Source of the DNA: Aegilops tauschii subsp. strangulata
Lineage: Eukaryota > Streptophyta > Magnoliopsida > Poales > Poaceae
DNA length: 64,000 bases
NCBI RefSeq assembly: GCF_002575655.3
Contig: NC_053039.3
Coordinates: 245,374,622 to 245,438,621, forward strand
Direction of reading: 5' to 3'
Part shown: positions 31,936-43,125 of the stretch, piece by piece
How the letters are laid out: every line of letters begins with the position of its first letter
How positions within the stretch are numbered: position 1 is the stretch's first letter
The notes under the pieces: generated by a model
Databases searched by the model: none
What the model saw: only the letters and a program-made list of their open reading frames with translations
Told to the model about the DNA's origin: nothing
Program-made: the position numbers and the translations under genes

Positions 31936-34680
31936 CTAAGTTACCTCAACGGGGATATGCACATCCCGAACAATAAGAATATCATATTTCTTCTTGACAG
32001 TAGGAAGAGGAAATTCAAAACCTCCAATAGTAAACGTTGGAATTTTTCCAATAGAATTGATACTGTGGACTTGAGGTTGTTTCCTCGGAAAGTGTACCGT
32101 ATGCTCATTACCATTAACATGAAAAGTGACATTGCCTTTGTTGCAATCAATAACAGCCCCTGCAGTATTCAAAAAGGGTCTACCAAGGATAATCGACATA
32201 CTATCATCCTCGGGAATATCAAGAATAACAAAGTCCGTTAAAATAGTAACGTTTGCAACCACAACAGGCACATCCTCACAAATACCGACAGGTATGGCAG
32301 TTGATTTATCGGCCATTTGCATAGATATTTCAGTAGGTGTCAACTTATTCAAATCAAGTCTACGATATAAAGAGAGAGGCATAACACTAACACCGGCTCC
32401 AAGATCACATAAAGCAGTTTTAACATAGTTTCTTTTAATGGAGCATGGTATAGTTGGTACTCCTGGATCTCCAAGTTTCTTTGCTATTCCACCCTTAAAA
32501 GTATAATTAGCAAGCATGGTGGAAATTTCAGCTTCCGGTATCTTTCTTTTATTTGTAATAATATATTTCATATACTTAACATAAGGATTCATTTTAAGCA
32601 TATCAGTCAAACGCATACGCAAGAAGATAGGTCTAATCATTTCAGCAAAGCGCTCAAAATCCTCATCATCCTTTTTCTTGGATTGTTTAGGAGGAAAAGG
32701 CATGGGTTTCTGAACCCATGGTTCTCTTTCTTTACCATGCTTCCTAGCAACGAAGTCTCTCTTATCATAACATTGATTCTTTGATTGTGGGTTATCAAGA
32801 TCAACAGCAGGTTCAATCTCTACGCCATTGTCATTGCTAGGTTGAGCATCAACATGAACATCATTATTAACATTATCACCAGGTTCATGTTCATTACCAG
32901 ATTGTGTTCCAGCATAAAAAATAGAAATATCATTGGGATTCTCAAGTGTGTCAACAACAGGTTCACTAGAAGCATGCAAAGTCCTATCATTTTTCTTTTT
33001 CTTCCTTTTAGAAGAACTAGGTGCCTCAACATTAGTTTTCTGAGAATCTTGCTCAATTCTCTTAGGGTGGCCCTCAGGATACAAAGGTTCCTGAGTCATT
33101 TTACCCACTCTAGTCATAACTCTAACATCATTATCATTTTTCTTATTATTTAATTCATTGAGCAAATCATTCTGAGCTTTAAGCACTTGTTCCACTTGAG
33201 TGGTAACCATAGAAGCATGTTTACTAATAAGTTTAAGTTCACCTTTAACTCTAGACATATAATCACTCAAGTGTTCAATCATATAAGCATTACGTTTCAA
33301 TTGTGTACCAACATAAGCATTGAAGTTTTCTTGTTTAACAATAAAATCATCAAACTCATCCAAGCATTGGCTAGCGAACTTAGTAGATGGGATTTCACCC
33401 TTATCATATATATAGAGAGAATTTACCTTTACTACCTGTGTCGGGTTATCAAGAACATGTATTTCTTCAATAGGTGGTAAATTCTTAACATCTTCAGCTT
33501 TAATACCCTTTTCTTTCATAGATTTCTTTGCTTCTTGCATATCTTCAGAACTGAGAAAAAGAATACCCCTTTTCTTCGGAGTTGGCTTAGGAGTTGGTTC
33601 AGGAAGTGTCCAATCATTTTCATTACTCAACATATTATTCAATAGCAATTCAGCTTGATCAACAGTTCTTTCCCTGAAAACACAACCAACACAACTATCC
33701 AGGTGGTCTCTGGAAGCATCAGTTAGTCCATTATAAAAGATATCAAGTATTTCATTTTTCTTGAGAGGATGATCAGGCAAAGCATTAAGTAATTGGAGAA
33801 GCCTCCCCCAAGCTTGTGGGAGACTCTCTTCTTCAACTTGCACAAAATTATATATTTCCCTTAAGGGAACTTGTTTCTTATGAGCGGGGAAATATTTAGC
33901 AGAGAAGTAATAAATCATATCCTGGGGACTACGCTCACAATCAGGATCAAGAGAATTAAACCATATTTTAGCATCACCCTTTAATGAGAACGTAAATAAC
34001 TTAAGGATATAGTAGTAGCGAATTTTTTCCTCATGAGTGAATAGGGTGGCTATATCATTTAATTTAGTAAGATGTGCCACAACAGTTTCAGATTCATAGC
34101 CATAAAAAGGATCAGATTCAACCAAAGTAATTATCTCAGGATCGACAGAGAAATTATAATCCTTATCGGAAATACAGATAGGTGAAGTAGCAAAAGCAGG
34201 GTCATATTTCATTCTAGCATTCACAGATTTTTCTTTCAGCTTAGCTAATAATTTCTTAAGATCATATCTATCATTGCAAGCAAGAAAGTCTCTAGCAGTT
34301 TCTTCATCCATAACATAACCCTCAGGTACATCAGGAAATTCATATCTAAGGGGAGAATCTTCATCATCACTTTCATCAATATTATCAGTTTCAATAATTT
34401 CATTCTCTCTAACCTTAGCAAGTTGTTCATCAAGAAATTCACCTAGTGGCACAGTAGTATCAAGCATAGAAGTAGTTTCATCATAAGTATCATGCAAAGC
34501 AGAAGTGGCATCATTAGTAACATGCGACCTATCAGAATCAATAGCAGGTGTAGGTGTCGCAAATTTACTCATAACAGAAGGTGAATCAAGTGCAGAGCTA
34601 GATGGCAGTTCCTTACCTCCCCTCGTAGTTGAGGGATAAATCTTGGTTTTTTCGTCCTTCAAGTTCCTCATAGTGATCAA
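31936..34680 (-). CDS. Athila-like gag-protease, 914 aa, open reading frame without RT
   Basis: This is the longest unbroken frame in the window. Residues 1-150 are acidic and low-complexity. A retrotransposon gag domain follows (FSLKGDAKIWFNSLDP near residue 240, YYFSAKYFPAHKKQVPLREI after it). Then come a lysine-rich linker with a coiled-coil-like section and an aspartic protease with D-L-G-A-G-V-S-V-M-P near residue 757, followed by the ILGRPFL flap-side motif near residue 850. The active-site triplet is D-L-G instead of the commoner D-T/S-G; this variant occurs in Athila-lineage proteases as I recall them. The frame ends ~50 residues after the protease, so nothing of RT remains. No zinc knuckle is seen. 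It would need an autonomous relative for reverse transcription and integration. Confidence 0.88.
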   Translation of the reverse strand: MITMRNLKDEKTKIYPSTTRGGKELPSSSALDSPSVMSKFATPTPAIDSDRSHVTNDATSALHDTYDETTSMLDTTVPLGEFLDEQLAKVRENEIIETDNIDESDDEDSPLRYEFPDVPEGYVMDEETARDFLACNDRYDLKKLLAKLKEKSVNARMKYDPAFATSPICISDKDYNFSVDPEIITLVESDPFYGYESETVVAHLTKLNDIATLFTHEEKIRYYYILKLFTFSLKGDAKIWFNSLDPDCERSPQDMIYYFSAKYFPAHKKQVPLREIYNFVQVEEESLPQAWGRLLQLLNALPDHPLKKNEILDIFYNGLTDASRDHLDSCVGCVFRERTVDQAELLLNNMLSNENDWTLPEPTPKPTPKKRGILFLSSEDMQEAKKSMKEKGIKAEDVKNLPPIEEIHVLDNPTQVVKVNSLYIYDKGEIPSTKFASQCLDEFDDFIVKQENFNAYVGTQLKRNAYMIEHLSDYMSRVKGELKLISKHASMVTTQVEQVLKAQNDLLNELNNKKNDNDVRVMTRVGKMTQEPLYPEGHPKRIEQDSQKTNVEAPSSSKRKKKKNDRTLHASSEPVVDTLENPNDISIFYAGTQSGNEHEPGDNVNNDVHVDAQPSNDNGVEIEPAVDLDNPQSKNQCYDKRDFVARKHGKEREPWVQKPMPFPPKQSKKKDDEDFERFAEMIRPIFLRMRLTDMLKMNPYVKYMKYIITNKRKIPEAEISTMLANYTFKGGIAKKLGDPGVPTIPCSIKRNYVKTALCDLGAGVSVMPLSLYRRLDLNKLTPTEISMQMADKSTAIPVGICEDVPVVVANVTILTDFVILDIPEDDSMSIILGRPFLNTAGAVIDCNKGNVTFHVNGNEHTVHFPRKQPQVHSINSIGKIPTFTIGGFEFPLPTVKKKYDILIVRDVHIPVEVT

Positions 34681-34720
34681 CAGATATAAATCCCAAGTGA
34701 CTCAAAGAATAGAGCTATGC

Positions 34721-34738
34721 TCCCCGGCAACGGCGCTA
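34721..34738 (-). other. primer-binding site, Asp-tRNA type
   Basis: The minus strand reads TAGCGCCGTTGCCGGGGA, one base different from the usual Athila site TGGCGCCGTTGCCGGGGA. It lies 11 bp inside the 5' LTR boundary at 34750. Confidence 0.85.
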
Positions 34739-34749
34739 GAAAATAGTCT

Positions 34750-36153
34750 TGATAACCCACAAGTATAGGGGATCGCAACAGTTTTCGAGGGTAGAGTATT
34801 CAACCCAAATTTATTGATTCGACACAAGGGGAGCCAAAGAATATTCTCAAGTATTAGCAGCTGAGTTGTCAATTCAATCACACCTGGAAGACTTAATATC
34901 TGCAGCAAAGTATTTAGTAGCAAAGTAGTATGGAAGTAACGATAACAGTGGCAAAAGTAACAGTAGCAGTTTTGTAGTAATTGTAACAGTGGCAACGGTA
35001 AAGTAACTAAGCAAAGATCAATATGTGAAAAGCTCGTAGGCATTGGATCAATGATGGGTAATTATGTCGGATGTGATTCCTCATGCAACAGTTATAACAT
35101 AGGGTGACACAGAACTAGCTCCAGTTCATCAATGTAATGTAGGCATGTATTCCGAATATAGTCATATGTGCTTATGGAAAAGAACTTGCATGACATCTTT
35201 TGTCCTACCCTCCCATGGCAGCGGGGTCATATTGGAAAATAAGGGATATTAAGGCCTCCTTTTAATAGAGTACCGGACCAAAGCATTAACACTTAGTGAA
35301 TACATGAACCCCTCAAACTACGGTCATCACCGGGAGTGGTCCCGATTATTGTCACCTTCGGGGTTACCGGACCATAACACATAGTAGGTGACTAATGACT
35401 TGCAAGATAGGATCAAGAACTCACATATATTCATGAAAACATAATAGGTTCAGATCTGAACTCATGGCACTCGGGCCCTAGTGACAAGCATTAAGCATAG
35501 CAAAGTCATAGCAACATCAATCTCAGAACATAGTGGATACTAGGGATCAAACCCTAACAAAACTAACTCAATTACATGATAAATCTCATCCAACCCATCA
35601 CTGTCCAGCAAGCCTACGATGGAATTACTCACGCACGGCGGTGAGCATCATGAAATTGGTGATGGAGGAAGTTTGATGATGACGACGGCAACGGATTCCC
35701 CTCTCCGGAGCCCCGAACGGACTCCAGATCAGCCCTCCCGAGAGAGATTAGGGCTTGGCGGCGGCTCCGTATGGTAAAACGTGATGAATCCTTCTCTCTG
35801 ATTTTTTCTCCCCGATCGTGAATATATGGAGTTGGAGTTGAGGTCGGTGGAGCCTTAGGGGGCCCACAAGACAGGGGGGCGTGCCCAGGGGGGTAGGCGC
35901 ACCCCCACCCTCGTGGACAGGGTGTGGGCCCCCTTGTCTCGATTCTTTTGCCAATATTTTTTATATATTCCAAAAATATTCTCCGTGAAGTTTCAGGTCA
36001 TTCCGAGAACTTTTATTTCTGCACAAAAATAACACCATGGCAATTATGCTGAAAACAGCGTGAGTCCGGGTTAGTTCCATTCAAATTATGCAAGTTAGAG
36101 TCCAAAACAAGGGCAAACGTGTTTGTTAAAGTAGATACGATGGAGACGTATCA
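34750..36153 (-). repeat. 5' LTR of the Athila-like element (1404 bp)
   Basis: Same ends and layout as 26736-28119. A ~20-bp insertion in the GC-rich hairpin (about 35880-35905, GGGGGGTAGGCGC) accounts for most of the length difference. It is followed on the + strand by a second copy of the polypurine tract, so it also served as the 3' LTR of a neighbouring copy. Confidence 0.9.
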
Positions 36154-37142
36154 ACTCCCCCAAGCTTAAACCTTTGCTTATCCTCAAGCAATTCAGTTGA
36201 CAAACTGAAAGTGATAAAGAAAAACTTTTACAAACTCTGCTTGCTCTTGTTGTTGTAAATATGTAAAGCCAGCATTCAAGTTTTCAGCAAAGATTATGAA
36301 CTAACCATATTCACAATAACACTTAGGTCTCATATTTACTCATATCAATGGCATAATCATCTAGCGAGCAATAATAAAAAATCTCAGATGACAACACTTT
36401 CTCAAAACAATCATAATATGATATAACAAGATGGTATCTCGCTAGCCCTTTCTGAGACCACAAAACATAAATGCAGAGCACTTCTGGAGATTAAGGACCG
36501 ACTAGACATTGTAATTTATGGTAAAAGAGATCCAGTCATAGTCATACTCAATATAAACTAATAGTAATGTATGCAAATGACAGTAGTGCTCTCCAACTGG
36601 TGCTTTTTAATAAGAGGATGATGACTCAGCATAAAAGTTAATTGATAGGCCCTTCACAGAGGGAAGCAGGGATTTGTAGAGGTGCGAGAGCTCAATTTTT
36701 GAGATAGAGATAGATAATATTTTGAGCGGCACACTTTCATTGTCAACATAAGAACCGAGAGATCTTGATATCTTCCATTCTACACACATTATAGGCGGTT
36801 CCCAAACAGAATGGTAAAGTTTATACCCCCCCACCACCAACAAGCATCAATCCATGGCTTACCCGAAAAAACGGGTGCCTCCAACTAACAACAATCCTGG
36901 GGGAGTTTTGTTTGCAATTATTTTGATTTGAGCATGGGACTGGGCATCCCGGTGACCAGCCCTTTTCTCGTGAGTGAGGAGCGGAGTCCACTCCTCTTGA
37001 GAATAACCCGCCTAGCATGGAAGATACAGACAACCCTAGTTGATACATGAGCTATTCGAGCATACAAAACAGAATTTCATTTGAAGGTTTAGAGTTTGGC
37101 ACATACAAATTTACTTGGAACGACAGGTAGATACCGCATATT
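36154..37142 (-). repeat. duplicate of the element's 3' internal region, truncated
   Basis: Collinear with 28120-29105, including polypurine tract, GGCGGTTCCCAAACAGAATG and the stretch up to GATACCGCATAT. It ends at 37142, next to a plus-strand LTR of another family. Confidence 0.92.
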
Positions 37143-37145
37143 GCT

Positions 37146-38880
37146 TGATACGTCTCCAACGTATCTATAATTTTTGATTGTTCCATGCTATTTTTTTGTG
37201 AATATTTACTGTAGAGCAACAGCCCCACAGCCCTTTTTATTCCAGAAATTTTTGCCCAGGCCTGTTTAAATCCGCTCCCATCGGGAGTCGAACCCAGGAC
37301 CTGGGGTGCTACTTAGGTCGCTGCAACCATTAGGCTACAGACCCGTTCGCTTCCATGCTATTATATTATCTGTTTTGGATGTTTAATGGGCTTTTATATA
37401 CCTTTTTATATTATTTTTGGGACTAACCTATTAACCGAAGGCCCAGCGCAAATTGCTGTTTTTTTGCCTATTTCAGTGTTTCGCAGAAAAGGAATATCAA
37501 ACAGAATACAAACGGAATGAAACCTTCGCGAGGATCGTTTTTGGAACAAACGCAATCCAGGAGACTTAGAGTGGACGTCAAGGAAGCAATGAGGCGGCCA
37601 CGAGGTAGGAGGGCGCGCCCCCACCCTCGTGGGCCCCTCGTGGCTCCACCGACCTACTTCTTTCGCCTATATATACTCATATAACCTGAAAACATCCAGG
37701 AGCACCACGAAACCCTATTTCCACTGCCGCAACCTTCTGTACCCGTGATATCCCATCTTGGGGCCTTTTCCGGCGCTCTGCCGGAGGGGGAATCGATCAC
37801 GGAGGGCTTCTACGTCAACACCATAGCCTCTCCGATGATGTGTGTTTAGTTTACCACAGACCTTCGGGTCCATAGTTATTAGCTAGATGGCTTCTTCTCT
37901 CTCTTTGGATCTCAATACAAAGTTCTCCTCGATTCTCTTGGAGATCTATTCGATGTAATTCTTTTTGCGGTGTGTTTGTCGAGATCCGATGAATTGTGGG
38001 TTTATGATCAAGATTATCTATGAACAATATTTGATTCTTCTCTAAATTCTTATATGCATGATTTGATATCTTTGCAAGTCTCTTCGAATTATCAGTTTGG
38101 TTTGGCCTACTAGATTGATCTTTCTTGCAATGGGAGAAGTGCTTAGCTTTGGGTTCAATCCTGCGGTGTCCTTTCCCAGTGACAGTAGGGGCAGCAAGGC
38201 ACGTATTGTATTGTTGCCATCGAGGATAAAAAGATGGGGTTTATATCATATTGCTTGAGTTTATCCCTCTACATCATGTCATCTTGCCTAATGCGTTACT
38301 CTGTTCTTATGAACTTAATACTCTAGATGCATGCTGGATAGCGGTCGATGTGTGGAGTAATAGTAGTAGATGCGAAATCGTTTCGGTCTACTTGTCACGG
38401 ACGTGATGCCTATGTTCATGATCATGCCTAGATATTCTCATAACTATGCGCTTTTCTATAATTGCTCGACAGTAATTTTTTCAACACCATAGAATATGCT
38501 ATCTTGAGAGAAGCCACTAGTGAAACCTATGGCCCCCGGGTCTATTTTCCATCATATTATTTTCCTATCAGCTAGCTATTTCTATCATTGTTTATTTTCC
38601 AATCTTTACTTTCCAATCTATACAACAAAAATACCAAAAATATTTATCTTATTATCTTTATCAGATCTCACTTTTGCAAGTGGTCGTGAAGGGATTGACA
38701 ACCCCTTTATCGCATTGGTTGCAAGGTTCTTGATTGTTTGTGCAGGTACTAGGGACTTGCGTGTAGTCTCCTACTGGATTGATACCTTGGTTCTCAAAAA
38801 CTGAGGGAAATACTTACGCTACTTTGCTGCATCACCCTTTCCTCTTCAAGGGAAAACCAACACATGCTCAAGAGGTACCA
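37146..38880 (+). repeat. gypsy LTR, Sabrina-like, interrupted by a SINE
   Basis: Starts TGATACGTCTCCAACGTATC and ends ...CTCAAGAGGTACCA. Without the SINE and one copy of its target site it is about 1565 bp. TATA-like CTATATATAC is at 37669; CCACGAGG (37598) pairs with CCTCGTGG (37625 and 37636) shortly before it. The next 12 bases (AGAAGGATTTCT) match the start of the internal region of such elements, so it is a truncated 5' end, not a clean solo LTR. The family name is from memory. Confidence 0.75.
37191..37350 (-). mobile_element. tRNA-derived SINE (160 bp) with perfect target duplication
   Basis: On the minus strand it starts GCGAACGGGTCTGTAGCC, has a Pol III A box (TAGCCTAATGGTT, 37337-37325) and B box (GGTTCGACTCC, 37294-37284), and ends in CACAAAAAAA. 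It is flanked by TTCCATGCTA at 37181-37190 and 37351-37360. These are the hallmarks of a Poaceae tRNA-type SINE (Au-like); the exact family was not verified. It splits the LTR's usual TTCCATGCTATTATATTATC. Confidence 0.9.
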
Positions 38881-38922
38881 AGAAGGATTTCTAAAGGCGA
38901 GGTAGCAAGACATATCAGTGAT
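38881..38922. other. junction remnant at the right edge of the nest
   Basis: AGAAGGATTTCT belongs to the preceding LTR element. The last bases before 38918, AAGACATATCA, resemble the Athila-like LTR terminus GAGACGTATCA. GTGAT (38918-38922) is one base from the left flank GCGAT (26731-26735). This suggests the original right end of the Athila-like insertion, mostly deleted. Confidence 0.45.
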
Positions 38923-39986
38923 CGGTCCCATCGAGTTTGCGTGACCAACTCTCTGTTTGCCTATTACAGAAATCGGTCTCACCGAGTTCATGTGATCGGT
39001 CTAACCGAGATTACGTTATGCCCTAACCCTATTGAAATCGGTCCCACCGAATTGACATGTCAGTCCCACCAAAATCCTGACGTTCACATTTTGAACTAAA
39101 TCGGTCTGACCGAGTTTGAGTATTCGGTCTCACCGAGTTTGGTAAATTGTGTGTAACGGTGAGATTTTGTGTGGAGGCTATATATACCCCTCCACCCTTC
39201 CTCCATTCGTAGAGAGAGCCATCAGAACGTGCCTACACTTCTAGCATTCATTTTCTGAGAGAGAACCACCTACTCATGTGTTGAGACCAAGATATTCAAA
39301 TCCAACCACAAGAATCTTGATGTCTAGCCTTCCCCAAGTTGCTTTCCACTCAAACCATCTTTCCACCAAATCCAAATCTGTGAGAGAGAGTTGAGTGTTG
39401 GGGAGACTATCATTTGAAGCACAAGAGCAAGGAGTTCATCATAAACACACCATCTATTACCTTTTGGAGAGTGATGTCTCCTAGATTGGTTAGGTGTCAC
39501 TTGGGAGCCTCCGTCAAGATTGTGGAGTTGAACCAAGGAGTTTGTAAGGGCAAGGAGATCGCCTACTTCGTGAAGATCTACCCAAATGAGGCAAGTCCTT
39601 CGTGGGCGATGGCTATGGTCGGATAGACAAGGTTGCTTCTTCGTGGACCCTTCGTGGGTGGAGTCCTCCGTGGACTCGCACAACCGTTACCCTTCGTGGG
39701 TTGAAGTCTCCATCAACGTGGATGTACGATAGCACCATCTATAGGACCCACACCAAAAATATCCGTGTCTACATTGCGTTTGCTCCCTCCAAACTCCTCC
39801 CCTTTACCTACATATGCAATGATTTACATTTCGCTGCTATACTCTTAGACTTGCATGTGTAGGTTGATTGCTTGACTTGTGCTAAGTTGCTAAAATCTGC
39901 CAAAACTTAAAATTGGGAAAAGGCTAGATTTTTATTTGGTCAAGTAGTCTAATCACCCCCCCTCTAGACATACTTTCGATCCTACA
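38923..39986 (+). repeat. 5' LTR of SIRE-B, second part
   Basis: Resumes the palindrome array (38921, 38972, 38994, 39037, 39058, 39100, 39124) and ends ...CGATCCTACA. Joined with 26141-26735 the LTR is about 1660 bp. Confidence 0.75.
39178..39187 (+). promoter_or_regulatory. TATA box of the SIRE-B LTR
   Basis: CTATATATAC about 37 bp after the last CGGTCTCACCG palindrome, followed by a CT-rich leader (CCTCCACCCTTCCTCC). Confidence 0.75.
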
Positions 39987-39988
39987 AG

Positions 39989-40000
39989 TGTTATCAGAGC
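39989..40000 (+). other. primer-binding site of SIRE-B (initiator Met-tRNA type)
   Basis: TGTTATCAGAGC, one base from TGGTATCAGAGC, two bases after the LTR end. Confidence 0.8.
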
Positions 40001-40070
40001 TTTGGTCTCCATTTGCCTTGATTTCCATAGCTTTGGCGATCATGGCCTTTGTTTCACAACCTAGGAGAGT

Positions 40071-42264
40071 ATGGTGCCTAGCGAGGGAAATTACCACCGT
40101 AGAGGTCCTTACTTTGATGGTACTAATTTTGCTTGTTGGAAGCATAAGATGAAAATGCATATTCTTGGACATAACCCCGCCGTTTGGGGTATTGTGTGTA
40201 TTGGCTTGCAAGGTGAATTCTTTGATGGGAGAGAACCGAATCGCGAAGCTACCGTGGAAGAGTTGAAGATGCTGCAATACAATGCTCAAGCTTGCGATAT
40301 CCTCTTCAGCGGATTGTGCCCCGAAGAATTCAACAAAATCAGCCGTCTTGAGAATGCAAAGGAAATTTGGGATACTTTGATTGATATGCATGAAGGTACC
40401 GACTCCGTCAAGGAATCCAAATTGGATGTGCTTCAAAGTCAGCTTGACAAGTTCAAAATAAAGGATGGTGAAGGTGTCGCTGAAATGTACTCTAGGCTTG
40501 CCCTCATCACAAATGAGATTGCCGCCTTAGGAAGTGAAGAGATGAACGACAGATTCATCATCAAGAAGATCTTAAGAGCCTTGGATGGAAAATATGACAC
40601 CGTGTGCACATTGATCCAAATGATGCCCAACTACAAAGATCTCAAGCCAACTGAAGTCATTGGTAGAATTGTTGCTCATGAGATGTCACTCAAGGATAAA
40701 GAAGAGCTTCACAACAAGTCAAGTGGTGCTTACAAAGCCTCATCTGATGCTCCTACATCATCAAGTGAGAAACAAGCCTTCAATGAGGAATTGACCCTAA
40801 TGGTGAAGAATTTCAACAAGTTCTACAAGAGTAGAAGCAAAGAAAGAAGTTCCAAGTCAAGGTCCTACAATGACAAAAGATCTTCTAGTCGTGAGCGAAA
40901 TTGTTACAATTGTGGAAGACCCGGACACTACTCCAATGAGTGTACGACTCCCTATAAAAGAAGAGAAGACTCACGTAAAAGGAGAAGTAGAAGAGAAGAA
41001 TCACCTCCAAGAGAGAGAAGGAGTAGAGATGATCGTTATGAATGAAGAACCTCTCGCAGAAGCAAGGATTCGGAAAGGAAGGACAAGTCATCAAGGAGCT
41101 ACAAAAAACGAAGACATCAAGGTCACGTTGGTGAATGGGTATTCGACTCTGAATCTGACCATCAATCCGAGAGAAGTTATCACTCCGACTCCGAATATAC
41201 TCAAGATGAAGGTGTTGTCGGTCTAGCACTTGTGTCAACCAACTCCTATGACATATTTGACTCACCAAATGAAGGAATTGGAAGATGCTTCATGGCTAAA
41301 GGCCCAATGGTATCACACCCAGAGTATGTTGATTTCAATAGTGATGAAGATGATTTGCTAGGTGATGATGATTTACTTGCTGACAACTCTAGTGATTAAA
41401 ACTATGATGAACTTGCTATTAATCATGCTAATCAAGATAAAACGAATGACGATGATAAGAAGGAGATTGAGCGTCTAACTAAAGAACTAAACACTCTTAA
41501 CTTAGCTCATGAAACTACCTTAGAAGATCATCGAGAGCTTTTAAAGATGCATGAGAAGCTACGCTTTGAAAAGCTCAATCTAGAGCAAGAGAATGGGTTC
41601 TTAAAAGAAATCAATGATGATCTTTGTAAGAAAAGTTCTTCTTACATTGCCATGCTTTTACTCTTGTCTACTTACAGGCCACAAGTAAAATTTAGTAACA
41701 ATAGCAAGATAGATTCTTCTTCTGGTAGTAACAATAATCATGTTAAATCCAATGTTGTTGTTTCTAGTAGTTCTCTTGATTCCACTAATGATTCTCTTAG
41801 CCAAGTTACACTTGAGCAAGAAAATAGCTTATTGAAGGGAATTATAGAGAAAGGTGTTTACAAGAGCCTTGCCGGAAGTAAGCAATTCGAGGAAATTGTA
41901 CGCAAGCAAGGAAGGCACCGGAAGAATCAAGGTGTTGGTTTTGAACGAAAGTTCAATGCCGATGGAGTTGAGTGGGAAGAAGATCAATACCCCAAGACGA
42001 AGTTTGTTCCTCAACAAGAGAAGTATGATCCTACTTCTTTCAAGGGAACACAAGCTCAAGATGATCTTCCACCACAATACCACAAGCAAAAAGGCAAGGA
42101 CAAGCTTCAAGAGGAGATTGATGCATTTTAAGAAGCTCCCAAGGCCTTGGTCAAGTGGGTCCCAAGACTACATCAAGTTCTACTTCATCAAGTATGACTA
42201 CAACTCCAAGGATTCCCATCAAGTTGATGTGGATCTCGAAGAAGAAGAACTAGAGAGTTCTTGA
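40071..42264 (+). pseudogene. SIRE-type gag with coiled-coil C-terminal extension
   Basis: The ATG at 40071 opens a 324-codon frame. The N-terminal copia gag domain begins with RRGPYFDGTNFACWKHKMK; a CCHC zinc knuckle CYNCGRPGHYSNEC is at residues 278-291, within a long Arg/Ser-rich tract. TGA 41043-41045 stops it, yet the same frame continues with acidic repeats to TAA 41398-41400 and with a heptad-rich, coiled-coil-like part (LTKELNTLNLAHETTLEDH) to TAA 42129-42131. A last frame closes at 42264. Gag packages RNA into virus-like particles. Several stops make this copy unlikely to give full-length protein, though the N-terminal 324 residues with the knuckle could be made. Confidence 0.85.
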
Positions 42265-43125
42265 GGGTGACTCCGCCAACATACTTCACTCATATCATTT
42301 TGGCAAGAACAAGTGCAAACAACTTCCACATCTTGCACTAGTTCAAGGAGTCACAAACCCTCTTGTTGGTAAGTCAAGGGACAAGGTAACCTAATGCTTT
42401 CATGGACATCATCTTGTGTGTACTTCACTCTATGTCTATGGATATCCTTGTTTGTTCCTTGTGGGACTAACCCGTGTAGGTATTGAAAGTGCAACTCACT
42501 CCAATGGATTGCTCCAAATGATCTACATCAACATTGAGCATCCACATCTCCAACATCTACATGAAGTCATCATCGACAAAACCCAAGGTTAGTTTATCCC
42601 TCTTAGGGGGGATATCACATCTAGGGGGAGCTTTACTCTAAGAATTGAGCTAAAGCAACTCTAATGGTGTGAACACAACAATGCTTTATGTAAAAGTGGT
42701 AACCCCACTTGTGCCTAAACGATGAGTATGACCTATGATCAAATGTTCTCATTTGACTCCTAAGTGAATATACTCATATATAGATGACCTAGTCATCGCC
42801 AATTGCTTGATAGATGCTAGAGTGTTTGTGCATGCTTTGCCACATATTTCATTTACCATTTTATTGTGTGAGCATGTTGATTGCATATTTTTCCCATTCG
42901 AGGACATCCATTTGTTGCTTTGATTGTTTGGCTCTTCTTTTGCCAAATGGATGGACAAGAATGCCTAAGAACTTCCTCTAGCTATCTATGATTTTCTCGT
43001 CTCAAACTCTATTCATGCTACATCACAAAGTTTGATCAAGTCAGATTCAAACCCTCTGGGTGAGGAGCACTCGGAGTCACTGATTCGTCATAGACTTAAA
43101 CTTCCAAAACCTCTCTGTGCATTTC
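42265..43125 (+). other. spacer replacing pol in SIRE-B
   Basis: About 860 bp with no protease, integrase or RT motif in any frame. Polypurine-like tracts TAGGGGGGAT (42604) and TAGGGGGAGC (42622) occur. TGAAAGTGCAACT at 42484 repeats the first 13 bases of the SIRE-B LTR; whether this is a remnant LTR start or chance is open. Confidence 0.5.

Larger units (their letters stand above)
26736..37142 (-). mobile_element. non-autonomous Athila-like gypsy element in LTR-internal-LTR-partial internal arrangement
   Basis: Minus-strand order: a partial 3' internal segment (37142-36154), LTR (36153-34750), primer site, gag-protease, env-like ORF, polypurine tract, LTR (28119-26736). RT, RNase H and integrase are missing altogether. 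The extra internal segment shows that two copies shared one LTR. The outer left flank is GCGAT. GTGAT at 38918-38922 may be its partner, directly preceded by AAGACATATCA, which resembles the LTR terminus. Lineage is supported by the Asp-tRNA-type primer site and gag sequence. Confidence 0.85.

Noticed and set aside
32785..33153. plus-strand ORFs of 60-122 codons across 31909-33480
   Set aside because: They are antisense to the open 914-codon gag-protease frame and have no family resemblance.
37284..37337. tRNA gene
   Set aside because: A and B boxes are present but no cloverleaf was found, and the A-tail and flanking target duplication show it is a SINE.
37146..38880. clean solo LTR
   Set aside because: It is followed by 12 bases of internal sequence and has no matching 5-bp flanks, so it is a truncated element end.
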